A DNA stretch of 64,000 nucleotides. Origin: Sulfurisphaera javensis (GTDB lineage: Archaea; Thermoproteota; Thermoprotei_A; Sulfolobales; Sulfolobaceae). A model generated the notes under the pieces. It was not told where the DNA came from. It searched no databases and saw nothing but the letters and a program-made list of their open reading frames with translations. The position numbers were made by a program, and so were the translations under genes. The DNA is taken from positions 2,231,812 through 2,295,811 of the forward strand of contig NZ_AP031322.1 of the NCBI RefSeq assembly GCF_041154675.1, given 5' to 3'. Positions 8,375-17,424 of this stretch are shown piece after piece (within the stretch, counting starts at the first letter, position 1; each line of letters opens with the position of its first letter).

Positions 8375-10485
8375 AAATAACTCTTTCACCTTATGAGATG
8401 GAGCTTGTTAGAAAACAATTAGGTAGAGAACCAAATGAAGCTGAATGGCTTACCATAGATGCCTTATGGAGTGAACATTGCTCATATAAATCATCAAAAG
8501 TGTTTCTAAAGAGTTTTCCAAGTGAGGGAGAAAGGGTAGTAATGGGGATTGAAGATTGGCAAGATGCTGGAGCACTAGATATAGGTGATGGATGGGCAAT
8601 AGTTCTAAAACTTGAAAGTCATAATCATCCTTCAGCTATTGATCCTTTTAATGGAGCAGCTACGGGTGTAGGAGGAATTATAAGGGATATTATAAGTAAA
8701 GGAGCTAGGCCTATTGCTTTACTTGACATGATAAGAGTAGGCCCTCTTAACAATTCAAGAAATAGGTGGCTCTTAAAGAACATAATAGCCGGAATAGGGT
8801 TTTACGGCAATAGTATTGGAGTACCAGTCGTTGGTGGCGAATTAGATTTTGATGAGTCCTATACAGATAATCCTTTAGTAGATGTTGCCGGTGTCGGAGT
8901 GGTTAGAAAAGATAAAATAATTCCTAGCGTCATTAAGGAACCTGGATTAAAGATTATAATAGTGGGTTTAACTGGTTTAGATGGACTTGGGGGAGCTTCT
9001 TTTGCCTCCAGAAAGCTTAGTGGGGAAGATGAAATAGGTGCTGTTCAAATAGCTGATCCATTTGCTGGTAAAATTGTGCTTGATGTTACTCTCGAGGTTG
9101 CTGATAAAGTTGAGGCAATTAAGGATTTAGGTGGTGGGGGATTAGTTGTTGGAATAACTGAGATGGCGAACGGTTTTGGCGCAATAGTAAATCTAGATAA
9201 GGTTCCATTAAGAGTTAAGGATTTAAGACCAGAGGAAATATTAGTATCTGAAACACAAGAAAGAATGCTCTTTGCGGTAAAAGATGAAAATGTTGAAAAG
9301 GTATGTAAAGCATTTGAGTATTATGAATATCCTTGTGCTGTAATAGGAGAGTTTACTAAAGAACCTTATATTAAGTTCCTCTATAACGGGAGAGAAGTAG
9401 TTTCACTACCCTCTGATTTACTATTGTCACCCCCAAGGTTTGTATGGGGGGCAAAGAAGGTCAGGGAAAAGAGATTGAATGAGACTAAACCAGAAGTTGG
9501 TTTAGAGGAAAGTGTTAAAGCTGTTGTGTCAAGAATTCTAAGTAAGGAGTGGGCGTATTCTCAGTTTGATTATGAAGTTGGAACTTCAACAGTTTTAAAG
9601 CCCGGAGAAGCTGATTCAGCATTAATTTCTCTTCCAAATGGTAAACTTCTTGCTATAAAAGGAGATGCTAACCCAGATTTATGTGCTGAAGATCCTTATG
9701 AGTGTGGAAAATCTATCGTTGCAGAAGCTTATCGTAATTTAGCATCAGTAGGGGCTATAGGAATAGGAGTTGTTGATCACTTACAATTTGGTGACCCGAG
9801 AAAACCTGATGTGTATTATTCATTTGTCGAAGCAATAAGGGGTATTGCTGAAGCTTCAAAGTTTTTCCAAACACCAATCGTAGGAGGAAAAGTTTCATTT
9901 TATAATGAAAATAAAGAGGGAAAACCAATAAAGCCAACCCCTCTTATAGTAATGGCTGGTTTAGTTAAAGATAAGTTTCTAAGAAATAGTGTGGTTGAGG
10001 ATAGTTACATAGTTCAAGTAGGCTTTACTAGAGATGAAATGAGAGGTTCTCTCTTTACAAAGTTATTTGGAGTTTATGGTGATGTTCCAAAGACCAGGCT
10101 AAATGAAGATTATTTAGCCAGTCAATTGATTGTGGATGCTATTAATGATGAAAAAGTAATTTTTGCTAAGGATATTAATAAAGGTGGATTAATAGGGGCT
10201 ATATTTTCCATCCTAGTTAAAGGAAAGGGAGTAGAGTTAACACTATCTTCTATTCCGTCTGACACGGATGATTGGGTTCCTAAGCTTTTCTCAGAAAATA
10301 GTGGAAGGTTTATTGTTTTAACAAATGACCCGGATTACTTAATGAGAAAAGCTAAGGGAATATACATTTCTGTAGTGGGAAAAGTTACAAAGAATTATGG
10401 AATTCTAGAGATCGATGATAAGAAGATAAATCTAGATAAAGAGATTGAGAATTACTATAATTACCTTAATGAGGTGATGTCATGA
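8371..10485 (+). CDS. purL: FGAM synthase large subunit PurL
   Basis: 704 residues, the size of the small PurL that works with separate PurS and PurQ. Uses ATP and ammonia to convert FGAR to FGAM. Seen: 'EHCSYKSSK' near residue 35, 'KLESHNHPSAIDPFNGAATGVGGIIRDI' region (ATP/Mg site), 'GDANPD' and 'GGKVSFYNE' in the second half, matching the duplicated PurM-like fold. ATGA overlaps with both purQ and purF indicate coupled translation. Confidence 0.97.
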   Translation: MKITLSPYEMELVRKQLGREPNEAEWLTIDALWSEHCSYKSSKVFLKSFPSEGERVVMGIEDWQDAGALDIGDGWAIVLKLESHNHPSAIDPFNGAATGVGGIIRDIISKGARPIALLDMIRVGPLNNSRNRWLLKNIIAGIGFYGNSIGVPVVGGELDFDESYTDNPLVDVAGVGVVRKDKIIPSVIKEPGLKIIIVGLTGLDGLGGASFASRKLSGEDEIGAVQIADPFAGKIVLDVTLEVADKVEAIKDLGGGGLVVGITEMANGFGAIVNLDKVPLRVKDLRPEEILVSETQERMLFAVKDENVEKVCKAFEYYEYPCAVIGEFTKEPYIKFLYNGREVVSLPSDLLLSPPRFVWGAKKVREKRLNETKPEVGLEESVKAVVSRILSKEWAYSQFDYEVGTSTVLKPGEADSALISLPNGKLLAIKGDANPDLCAEDPYECGKSIVAEAYRNLASVGAIGIGVVDHLQFGDPRKPDVYYSFVEAIRGIAEASKFFQTPIVGGKVSFYNENKEGKPIKPTPLIVMAGLVKDKFLRNSVVEDSYIVQVGFTRDEMRGSLFTKLFGVYGDVPKTRLNEDYLASQLIVDAINDEKVIFAKDINKGGLIGAIFSILVKGKGVELTLSSIPSDTDDWVPKLFSENSGRFIVLTNDPDYLMRKAKGIYISVVGKVTKNYGILEIDDKKINLDKEIENYYNYLNEVMS

Positions 10486-11813
10486 AAATAAAAGAACATT
10501 GCGGTATTGTAGGTGTTTATGCTGATAATTCAACTTTTATAACTTATGAGAGTTTAAAATTATTACAACATAGAGGGCAGGAATCAGCTGGTATTACTTA
10601 TTTAAAAGACAATAGACTTGTTACAGTTAAAGGTTTAGGATTAGTAGAAGAGGCACTAGATTCAAGGCTTTTAGTTAATGCTAAATTATCGATTGGTCAT
10701 GTAAGATACTCTACCACTGGTAAAGGTTCATTAGATGAGGCTCAGCCCTTAAGTAATGGTGATATAGCAATAGCGTTCAATGGTACAATAACAAACTATT
10801 ACAAATTTGGTACAAACACAGATACGGAGTTTATTATGAAAGTGATTTCAGAGGCAAGCAATATTAAGGAAGGAATAAGGAGACTAGTTGATTTAGCGGA
10901 CGGGGCTTATTCATTAGTTATAATGACTAAAAAAGGAGAGTTGGTCGGGTTTAGAGATCCTAAAGGTTTTAGACCTTTAGTTTTAGGCAAGATAAATGAT
11001 GGATATATAATTGCTTCTGAGGATTCTGCAATAAGACAATTAGGAGGTAAGCCTTTAAGAGACGTAAAGCCTGGAGAGATGATTTACATTAAGGATGGTG
11101 TAATAGAAAGTGAAATAATCTCCAGAGATAAAGTAAGCTTTTGCTCTTTTGAGTATATCTATTTTGCTAGATCAGATTCTATAATAGATAATGTTCCAGT
11201 CTACAATGCTAGAGTTAGATTGGGAGAAATATTAGCTGAGAATCATGGGGTAGATGCTGATGTAGTTATTCCAGTTCCAGAGTCCTCAATTCCCATAGCT
11301 ATAGGTTTTTCAAGGAAATCAAAGATTCCCCTAGAGTACGGTTTAGTAAGGACTTTAGTAGCTAAAAGATCATTTATAATGCCTACTCAAGATAAAAGGA
11401 ATGCAATAATAGAAGAGAAGTTTGGAGTTGTAAGAAGCGTGATTGAAGGGAAAAGGGTTGTTATAATTGATGATTCAATAGTAAGGGGAAACACCATGAA
11501 AAAGATTGTTAAAATGGTTAAAGATAATGGAGCTAAAGAGGTTCACGTAAGAGTTGGTTCACCAAAGGTAAAGTACCCTTGTTATATGGGTATTGATTTC
11601 CCACTAACGAAGGAGCTAATTGCAAATGACAAAGATGAAAAACAAATTGCTGAATATATTGGTGCAGATTCAGTAGAATACTTAACAGTAGAAGAAATGG
11701 TTAAAGCTATAGGAAGGGAGGATTTATGTCATGCCTGTTTTTCTGGTATATATCCTCTTAAATTTTCATATGATTTTCGTCACCTAGAATCTGTGTTTAA
11801 AAAGGTGAGTTAA
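10482..11813 (+). CDS. purF: amidophosphoribosyltransferase
   Basis: 443 residues. Commits PRPP to purine synthesis by making 5-phosphoribosylamine. The N-terminal nucleophile domain has C7 after a short propeptide (MKIKEH|CGIVGVY), with the glutamine-site motifs HVRYSTTGKG and AFNGTITNY intact. The phosphoribosyltransferase domain has VVIIDDSIVRGNT. Four cysteines in positions like the [4Fe-4S] ligands of Bacillus PurF are visible (SFCSFEY, YPCYMG, CHAC). Propeptide plus cluster ligands suggest the processed Fe-S type. Followed directly by a PurF paralogue. Confidence 0.96.
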   Translation: MKIKEHCGIVGVYADNSTFITYESLKLLQHRGQESAGITYLKDNRLVTVKGLGLVEEALDSRLLVNAKLSIGHVRYSTTGKGSLDEAQPLSNGDIAIAFNGTITNYYKFGTNTDTEFIMKVISEASNIKEGIRRLVDLADGAYSLVIMTKKGELVGFRDPKGFRPLVLGKINDGYIIASEDSAIRQLGGKPLRDVKPGEMIYIKDGVIESEIISRDKVSFCSFEYIYFARSDSIIDNVPVYNARVRLGEILAENHGVDADVVIPVPESSIPIAIGFSRKSKIPLEYGLVRTLVAKRSFIMPTQDKRNAIIEEKFGVVRSVIEGKRVVIIDDSIVRGNTMKKIVKMVKDNGAKEVHVRVGSPKVKYPCYMGIDFPLTKELIANDKDEKQIAEYIGADSVEYLTVEEMVKAIGREDLCHACFSGIYPLKFSYDFRHLESVFKKVS

Positions 11814-13025
11814 ATGGCGGGAATAATTGGTGTTTATGCATTCGATAAGATTTGGAATGTAAGTAAATTTTTATATTATGGTCTAATAGGTTTACAAAAT
11901 AGAGGCTATAGCTATTCTGGATTAGTTGTTTTGAAAGATAATTTTAAAGCTATTACGAATGAGGGGGCACCAGAAGATATCACTTTGCCTTCAGATATTG
12001 ATGGATGGGCTGGAGTTGGGTATACTGGTAGTAAGATTAGTTATCCGATTATTACTGATTATGGTACGTTAGTTGTTGACGGCATAATTAAGGGAGACAT
12101 ACAAGAGATAGCAAAAGGATTATATAAAGAACCAGAAAAAACCTTAAGAGATATACAAGGAGTTTTTTCTTTAATATTTTTAAGTAAAGATGGTAGACTG
12201 ATAGGTTACAGAGATTCATACGGGATTAAACCTCTAGAAATAGGAGGCTTTGGATTTGACTTAGCAATATTGTCCTCAGAAACTTCTGGGATAACAGTAA
12301 TAGGTGGAGAATTCAGAAGGGAGATAAAGCCTGGTGAGGCGGTATTTATTGATACTTATCAAATTTCTTATACTCAAGTTGAGGAAAGTAAGCATAATTA
12401 TTGTGCTATAGACTTAATATATCAATCGAGGATTGATGGGTTTGTATTCAACAGATACATATATGAAACTAGAGTTAAGATAGGAGAACAACTAGCTGAG
12501 GAGAAAAGAATTGATGCAGATGTCGTAATAGGAGTACCAGACACTGCCTTACCTTTTGCAATAGGCTATTCAAAAAGGACTGGAATTCCCTATGATTTAG
12601 GATTTACAAGAACAGGAAGTCCAATAAGAACTATGTTAGCCTCAGACGATTTCTTAAAAGTAATTGGAGTTCAGCTTAAGTTAAATCCAATTAAATCCGT
12701 GGTTAAAGGGAAAAGGGTAATATTAATTGATGACTCCATGGTTACCGGAAGAACATTAAAGAATACAGTATTTAGCCTTAGAAGCCTTGGGGCAAAAGAA
12801 GTTCATGTACTTATAGGAAGTCCAAAATTGATCTCAAGATGTCCTTATGGTATGGAAGTCCCAGAAGAAAAGGATTTAATAGCAGCTAACTTAACTGATG
12901 AAGAGATAGCAAAAGTAATTGGTGCTGATTCTATTTACTGGTTAAGTCTTGAAGGGTTGTATAAAGTTCTTGGTAAGAGTTTATGTGTAGGTTGTATGAC
13001 TAAAAAGTATCCTAGGGTGATTTAA
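11814..13025 (+). CDS. PurF paralogue lacking the glutaminase nucleophile
   Basis: 403 residues, aligned end to end with PurF but beginning MAGIIGVYAFD: the catalytic Cys of CGIVGVY is replaced by Ala. The glutamine-binding motifs are also gone (HVRYSTTG becomes GVGYTGS; FNGTITNY becomes VDGIIKG), so the amidotransferase half should be inactive. The phosphoribosyltransferase half is better kept: VILIDDSMVTGRT for the PRPP loop, and the Fe-S-type cysteines (NYCAID, SRCPYG, CVGC) remain. It starts immediately after the purF stop. It may be a regulatory or structural partner of PurF, or an ammonia-dependent enzyme; neither is proven. Confidence 0.88.
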   Translation: MAGIIGVYAFDKIWNVSKFLYYGLIGLQNRGYSYSGLVVLKDNFKAITNEGAPEDITLPSDIDGWAGVGYTGSKISYPIITDYGTLVVDGIIKGDIQEIAKGLYKEPEKTLRDIQGVFSLIFLSKDGRLIGYRDSYGIKPLEIGGFGFDLAILSSETSGITVIGGEFRREIKPGEAVFIDTYQISYTQVEESKHNYCAIDLIYQSRIDGFVFNRYIYETRVKIGEQLAEEKRIDADVVIGVPDTALPFAIGYSKRTGIPYDLGFTRTGSPIRTMLASDDFLKVIGVQLKLNPIKSVVKGKRVILIDDSMVTGRTLKNTVFSLRSLGAKEVHVLIGSPKLISRCPYGMEVPEEKDLIAANLTDEEIAKVIGADSIYWLSLEGLYKVLGKSLCVGCMTKKYPRVI

Positions 13026-13026
13026 A

Positions 13027-14460
13027 ATGAAAGTTCTATTAGTTGGGGATGGGGCAAGAGAAAACGCGTTAGCTGATGCGTTAGCTAGCTCTCCAAAAGG
13101 ATATAAGGTCTATGCGATCTCTTCTTACATAAATCCGGGTATAAAAGAGGCAGTAGATAAAACTGGTGGAAAATATTTCAAAGGAGATATAAATTCTCCA
13201 ATTTTTGTGAAAGAAATAATAAAGGAAGTTAATCCAGACTTTGGAGTAATTGGGCCAGAGGATCCTTTATTCCATGGAGTTGCTAATGCCTTTAGAGAAG
13301 AAGGTATTCCAGTTGTTGGACCAGATAAAGAGTGTGCAATGATAGAGAAATCGAAGGTTTGGATGAGGGAATTAATGTGGAAATATAATATCCCGGGTAG
13401 ATTAAGGTTTAAAGCATTTGAAGATATACGAGATGCAATAAATTTTATCCTAGAGTATGGTGGATCAATTGCTGTTAAACCTTCTGAACAAATAGGAGGA
13501 AAGGGAGTAAAAGTAGTTGCAGATCTACAAGCTTACTTATCAAACGAAAAAAGGAATGCTATTACAAAAGGAATTGATGGAATTGCGAGTTATGTTAATG
13601 ATAAAGTAAAGGTAATAATAGAGGAAAAGGTAGACGGTCCGGAATATACTCTTCATGTTCTAACTGACGGATATACTCAATTACCATTACCATTAGCTCA
13701 AGATTATAAGCACGCCTATGAGGATGGAATTGGTCCAGAGACCGGGGGTATGGGTTCTATATCTGGTCCAAATAATGGTCTTCCATTTATAAATGAGGAA
13801 GAGTATGAGAAATCCTTTGAAATTGTAAAGCTAACAGCTGAGGCAATAAAGAAAGAGGTGGAAAAGGATTATATAGGAATTTTATCTGGACAAATGATGC
13901 TTACCGGAGTGTGGGGTCCTACAATAATTGAGTATTATTCCAGATTAGGAGATCCAGAGGCTTCTGCTATAATTCCGAGGATACAAAGTGATTTCGGGGA
14001 AGTTTTAGAACTTTTAGCTACGAGAAGATTAAGTAAGGCTAAAATAGAAGTTAATCCAACGCCTTCAGTAGTAAGAGCCGTTGCACCATTAGGCTATCCA
14101 CTAAATAAAACGATGGCTTCGAATCATGTTATTAACGTTGACATGCAAAAACTTAAAGAATTAGGTTGTAAAGTTTATTTTGGTTCAGTTTCTTTAGAAG
14201 GTATGCAATTAATTACTAAAGGTTCAAGAGCTCTAGAATTAGTTGTAATTGATAATTTTGATAAGGCTTCTGAGATTCTCGATAAATGTTTTAATTATGT
14301 TAGCTCGAATACTAAATTAATATTTAGACATGATATAGGAAGAACTATTCAAGATCAAGTCGAGAAAGCAGAGATTGTAAGATATACTTACAAATCGAGA
14401 GAGAGAAAAGGCATTCTAGGAGCCTCCGCGGATTGGTCACCAAATGGTGGTCTATGGTGA
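13027..14460 (+). CDS. purD: glycinamide ribonucleotide synthetase
   Basis: 477 residues. ATP-grasp enzyme joining glycine to phosphoribosylamine, the product of PurF. Seen: N-terminal 'VLLVGDGARENALADALA', 'GPEDPLFHGVANAF', ATP-grasp 'AVKPSEQIGGKGVKV', 'IIEEKVDGPEYTLHV' and 'GPETGGMGSIS', with 'IIEYYSRLGDPEA' for metal binding. It is somewhat longer than bacterial PurD (~430). Starts 1 base after the paralogue and overlaps purM by 7 bases. Confidence 0.95.
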   Translation: MKVLLVGDGARENALADALASSPKGYKVYAISSYINPGIKEAVDKTGGKYFKGDINSPIFVKEIIKEVNPDFGVIGPEDPLFHGVANAFREEGIPVVGPDKECAMIEKSKVWMRELMWKYNIPGRLRFKAFEDIRDAINFILEYGGSIAVKPSEQIGGKGVKVVADLQAYLSNEKRNAITKGIDGIASYVNDKVKVIIEEKVDGPEYTLHVLTDGYTQLPLPLAQDYKHAYEDGIGPETGGMGSISGPNNGLPFINEEEYEKSFEIVKLTAEAIKKEVEKDYIGILSGQMMLTGVWGPTIIEYYSRLGDPEASAIIPRIQSDFGEVLELLATRRLSKAKIEVNPTPSVVRAVAPLGYPLNKTMASNHVINVDMQKLKELGCKVYFGSVSLEGMQLITKGSRALELVVIDNFDKASEILDKCFNYVSSNTKLIFRHDIGRTIQDQVEKAEIVRYTYKSRERKGILGASADWSPNGGLW

Positions 14461-15413
14461 GTGAGTATAAAAAGGCTGGAATTGATTTAAATAAACTAAA
14501 GGATTATCATAATCTTGCTTCAAACATTTTTTCTAACTCTGGTGTTTTAAAAATTGGACATTATGCTGGGGCAATAAAAATTGGCGACAAGTATTTAGCC
14601 ATACATGTTGATGGAGTAGGCACAAAGACTATTTTAGCGTTAAAAACGGGAATAATTGAACCTACTGGGATTGATTGTATTGCTATGAACGTTAATGATC
14701 TAGTTTGTGTTGGTGCAAAACCATTAGCTGGTGTTGATTATTTAGCATTAGAAAAGCCAATGGATGATGTAGTAGAAAAAGTGATGAAGGGTCTAAAGTT
14801 TGGAGCCGATGAAGCTCAAATAGAGATAGTTGGTGGTGAAACTGCCATAATGCCTGGAGTAATAACTGGATATGATCTTTCTTGCTCAGTTATAGGCATA
14901 GCTGAAAAATTGAAAACTGGTGAAGATGTGGAGCCTGGGGATGTTGTTTTAGGATTGAAAAGCAATGGCGTTCACTCTAACGGATATTCTCTAATACGGA
15001 AATTGATAGATGAAGGGAAGCTTTCGCTTAAAGATTGGGGAGAAGAACTAATGAAACCTACTAGAATATATTCGTCTTCTGTAATACCGATCTTAGATAA
15101 AATAAAAGCTTTAGCTCATATTACTGGTGGTTCATTTTCTAAGCTAAAAAGAATAACAAACTATAGGATTAATCTAAAAATGCCAGATCCACCCGAAATT
15201 TTTAAAGCAATTGAGAATTCTGGTGTACCTCATTTTGAAATGTATAAAGTTTTCAATATGGGTATAGGCATGATTATATTTGTTTCAAAGGATCTTAAAG
15301 ATGATATAATTGAATTTTTGAGTAAAAAAGAGACTGTGTATGAACTAGGTTATGTGGAAAAAGGCGAAGGGATTAAAATAACGACGTATAAGAACGAAAT
15401 TCTCTATATATAG
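14454..15413 (+). CDS. purM: phosphoribosylformylglycinamidine cyclo-ligase (AIR synthetase)
   Basis: About 319 residues from the ATG at 14454, preceded by GGTGG; an in-frame TTG at 14433 would add seven residues. Converts FGAM to AIR. Seen: 'YKKAGIDLNKLKDYHNL', 'AIHVDGVGTKTILALKTG' (ATP/Mg-binding Asp), 'AMNVNDLVCVGAKPLAGVDY', 'VGGETAIMPG' and 'GLKSNGVHSNGYSLIRK'. Last gene of the purine operon; a short gap with its own promoter for the next gene follows. Confidence 0.94.
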   Translation: MVSEYKKAGIDLNKLKDYHNLASNIFSNSGVLKIGHYAGAIKIGDKYLAIHVDGVGTKTILALKTGIIEPTGIDCIAMNVNDLVCVGAKPLAGVDYLALEKPMDDVVEKVMKGLKFGADEAQIEIVGGETAIMPGVITGYDLSCSVIGIAEKLKTGEDVEPGDVVLGLKSNGVHSNGYSLIRKLIDEGKLSLKDWGEELMKPTRIYSSSVIPILDKIKALAHITGGSFSKLKRITNYRINLKMPDPPEIFKAIENSGVPHFEMYKVFNMGIGMIIFVSKDLKDDIIEFLSKKETVYELGYVEKGEGIKITTYKNEILYI

Positions 15414-15469
15414 CATTTAATGAAGTCCTTTTAAACTCTGGCGATAATATAGCCTTCTAGTGATTAAAT

Positions 15470-15916
15470 ATGAAACAAATGGATACAAAATCTTTGGTAA
15501 ATTATATAGCATTAAAGATACTAGGTGGTAGCGACTATATATTAGATGCACTAGAAGAATATCTAGTCAAGGGAGAAGGGCCGGCCTCAGTTGCATATAA
15601 GTATCAGATATCAAAACATCAGCTTAGGGGTTATGCTCAAAGGATTATTGAGAAGAGTGGTAGCGAGGGCAGAGCAAGAAAAATTATTCCAATTATTAAA
15701 CAAATTGCTAGTGATATTAAACCAATAATTAAGAAAAACGAAAAAGATCTTTATGTTTGTGAAATATGTAAAGTTACAGTTCCGAAAGAAGATACAGAAG
15801 AACATGTGAGAAAATACCATAAAGACATACTTACAGCTACTATGAAGACAATGCTTGAAAGACTAGAACAGTATAAGAAGGATAAACAAACCGTAATACT
15901 TACTTCAGTAAGTTAA
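15470..15916 (+). CDS. predicted HTH plus C2H2-type zinc-finger DNA-binding protein
   Basis: 148 residues. The N-terminal half (about 8-65) has a helix-turn-helix look ('EGPASVAYKYQISKHQLRGYAQRII'). The middle carries a single finger C97-x2-C100-x11-H112-x4-H117 with a basic tail, then a helical lysine-rich end. This suggests a small DNA- or RNA-binding regulator; targets are unknown. TATA-like CTTTTAAAC about 35 bases upstream gives it its own promoter between the purine and arginine operons. It may regulate either, but that is speculation. Confidence 0.75.
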   Translation: MKQMDTKSLVNYIALKILGGSDYILDALEEYLVKGEGPASVAYKYQISKHQLRGYAQRIIEKSGSEGRARKIIPIIKQIASDIKPIIKKNEKDLYVCEICKVTVPKEDTEEHVRKYHKDILTATMKTMLERLEQYKKDKQTVILTSVS

Positions 15917-16014
15917 TGGATTTTTATTTTATCCTCGCATTTTTTAAAGTTGTTTAGTTTTCCTACATCAATTTTATACTTTTAAACAACATTTGGTATT
16001 ACTATATTGAGAAT

Positions 16015-16161
16015 ATGAAAAAGGTTGTTAGTGTTAGGCTTAGGGAAGAAATTGTTGCAACTATTGATGAATATAGTAAAAAAATGAGTTTTCAAAATAG
16101 AACTGATTTTCTTAAAAAAGCTCTAGAATTTTATATGAAGAAAAGAATGAGCGAGGGCTAA
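16015..16161 (+). CDS. 48-residue ribbon-helix-helix protein
   Basis: A short reading frame from ATG 16015 to TAA 16159-16161. It encodes a strand KKVVSVRLREE, a helix IVATIDEYSKKM, then NRTDFLKKALEFYMKKR: the canonical CopG/Arc ribbon-helix-helix pattern (beta strand with V-x-V-R-L, then two helices with a turn at S/N-R-T/S-D-F-L). A TTTTATACTTTTAAA element at about 15971-15985 is a plausible promoter. It lies 90 bases upstream of argG in the same direction and could regulate the arginine operon. Confidence 0.8.
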   Translation: MKKVVSVRLREEIVATIDEYSKKMSFQNRTDFLKKALEFYMKKRMSEG

Positions 16162-16217
16162 AGGACTCCTTTAACATTCTATTTTTAGAGAAGACGTTTT
16201 TTTCATTATCCTCATAG

Positions 16218-16225
16218 TTTTTAAG
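16218..16225 (+). promoter_or_regulatory. argG TATA box
   Basis: TTTTTAAG centred about 30 bases upstream of the argG ATG, which suggests a leaderless or near-leaderless arginine operon transcript. Confidence 0.55.
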
Positions 16226-16251
16226 TTATTCCATATATCAACAAAGCCGAT

Positions 16252-17424
16252 ATGAAAATAGTTCTTGCATACTCTGGTGGGTTAGACACAACGGTAGCAA
16301 TAAGATGGCTAAAGGAAACCTTTAACGCTAACGTTATCACAGTTACTGTAGATGTAGGGCAAAAAGATAATTTTGAAGATATAGAAAAAAGAGCATATAT
16401 TGCTGGTGCATTAAAACATTATACAATTGATGCAAAAAAGGAATTTGCTGAGAATTTCATTTCGTATGCAATTAAAATGAATGCATTATATGAAGATGTA
16501 TATCCGTTGTCAACAGCATTAGCAAGACCATTAATAGCCCAAAAAGTAGTAGAAATAGCAAAGAAGGAGAACGCTGAGTACATAGCTCATGGTTCAACAT
16601 CTAAGGGAAATGATCAAGTAAGATTTGACTTAGCTGTTAAAGCTCTATATCCAGAAGCAAAAATAATTGCGCCAGCAAGAATATGGAATATGACTAGAGA
16701 AAAAGAGATAGAATTTGCTAAAGAAAGAGGTATTCCGATAAAAACAGAAAGCAGTAAATATAGTATAGATGAAAACTTATGGGGAAGAAGCATTGAAGGA
16801 GACGATATATCAGATCCTTCAAAAGAAGTTCCTGAAGATGCTTTTGAGTGGACTAAAAAGAGAAATTCCGGTAAATTAACATTAAGCATAGAATTTAATC
16901 AAGGAATTCCTGTTTCAGTAAATAATGAAAAAGTAGACTTAGTTAAACTTATTCAATTATTGAATGATTTAGTTGGTTCGTATGGTTTTGGTAGGGTAGA
17001 ACATTTAGAAAATAGAGTTGTTGGATTTAAATCGAGAGAAGTATATGAAGTTCCTGCAGCTTTAGTCTTGATAAATTCACATAAAGACTTAGAGAAGACT
17101 GTGTATTCCCCGTTAGAATTAAGGTTTAAGAAAATGATTGATGCGCAATGGTCAGATTTGGTTTATCAAGGCTTATGGTTTGAGCCATTGAGAGAGACGT
17201 TGCAATTAGCTGGAGATAATTTAAACAAATGGGTAAGTGGCGAAGTTAAAGTTGAGATTGAAGGAAATGGAATGAGAATACTAGGAAGAAGTTCAAAGTA
17301 CTCTCCATTCTCAGAAAAAGTAGCAAGTTATAATAAGGGTTGGTATCCTACAGACGAAATGGCAAGAGGATTTATTGAAATTTATGGTATGCATTCATTG
17401 CTTACAAGACAGGTGAGAGAGTAG
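16252..17424 (+). CDS. argG: argininosuccinate synthase
   Basis: 390 residues. Condenses citrulline and aspartate using ATP. Seen: N-terminal PP-loop '[17 protein letters not shown]', '[20 protein letters not shown]', '[15 protein letters not shown]' and '[14 protein letters not shown]', all diagnostic. First gene of argG-argH-carA-carB-argX, linking arginine and carbamoyl phosphate synthesis. Confidence 0.97.
   Translation: MKIVLAYSGGLDTTVAIRWLKETFNANVITVTVDVGQKDNFEDIEKRAYIAGALKHYTIDAKKEFAENFISYAIKMNALYEDVYPLSTALARPLIAQKVVEIAKKENAEYIAHGSTSKGNDQVRFDLAVKALYPEAKIIAPARIWNMTREKEIEFAKERGIPIKTESSKYSIDENLWGRSIEGDDISDPSKEVPEDAFEWTKKRNSGKLTLSIEFNQGIPVSVNNEKVDLVKLIQLLNDLVGSYGFGRVEHLENRVVGFKSREVYEVPAALVLINSHKDLEKTVYSPLELRFKKMIDAQWSDLVYQGLWFEPLRETLQLAGDNLNKWVSGEVKVEIEGNGMRILGRSSKYSPFSEKVASYNKGWYPTDEMARGFIEIYGMHSLLTRQVRE

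Noticed and set aside
14433-14453. TTG upstream start for purM
   Set aside because: It lies further inside purD, and the ATG at 14454 with GGTGG just before it fits PurM N-termini better.
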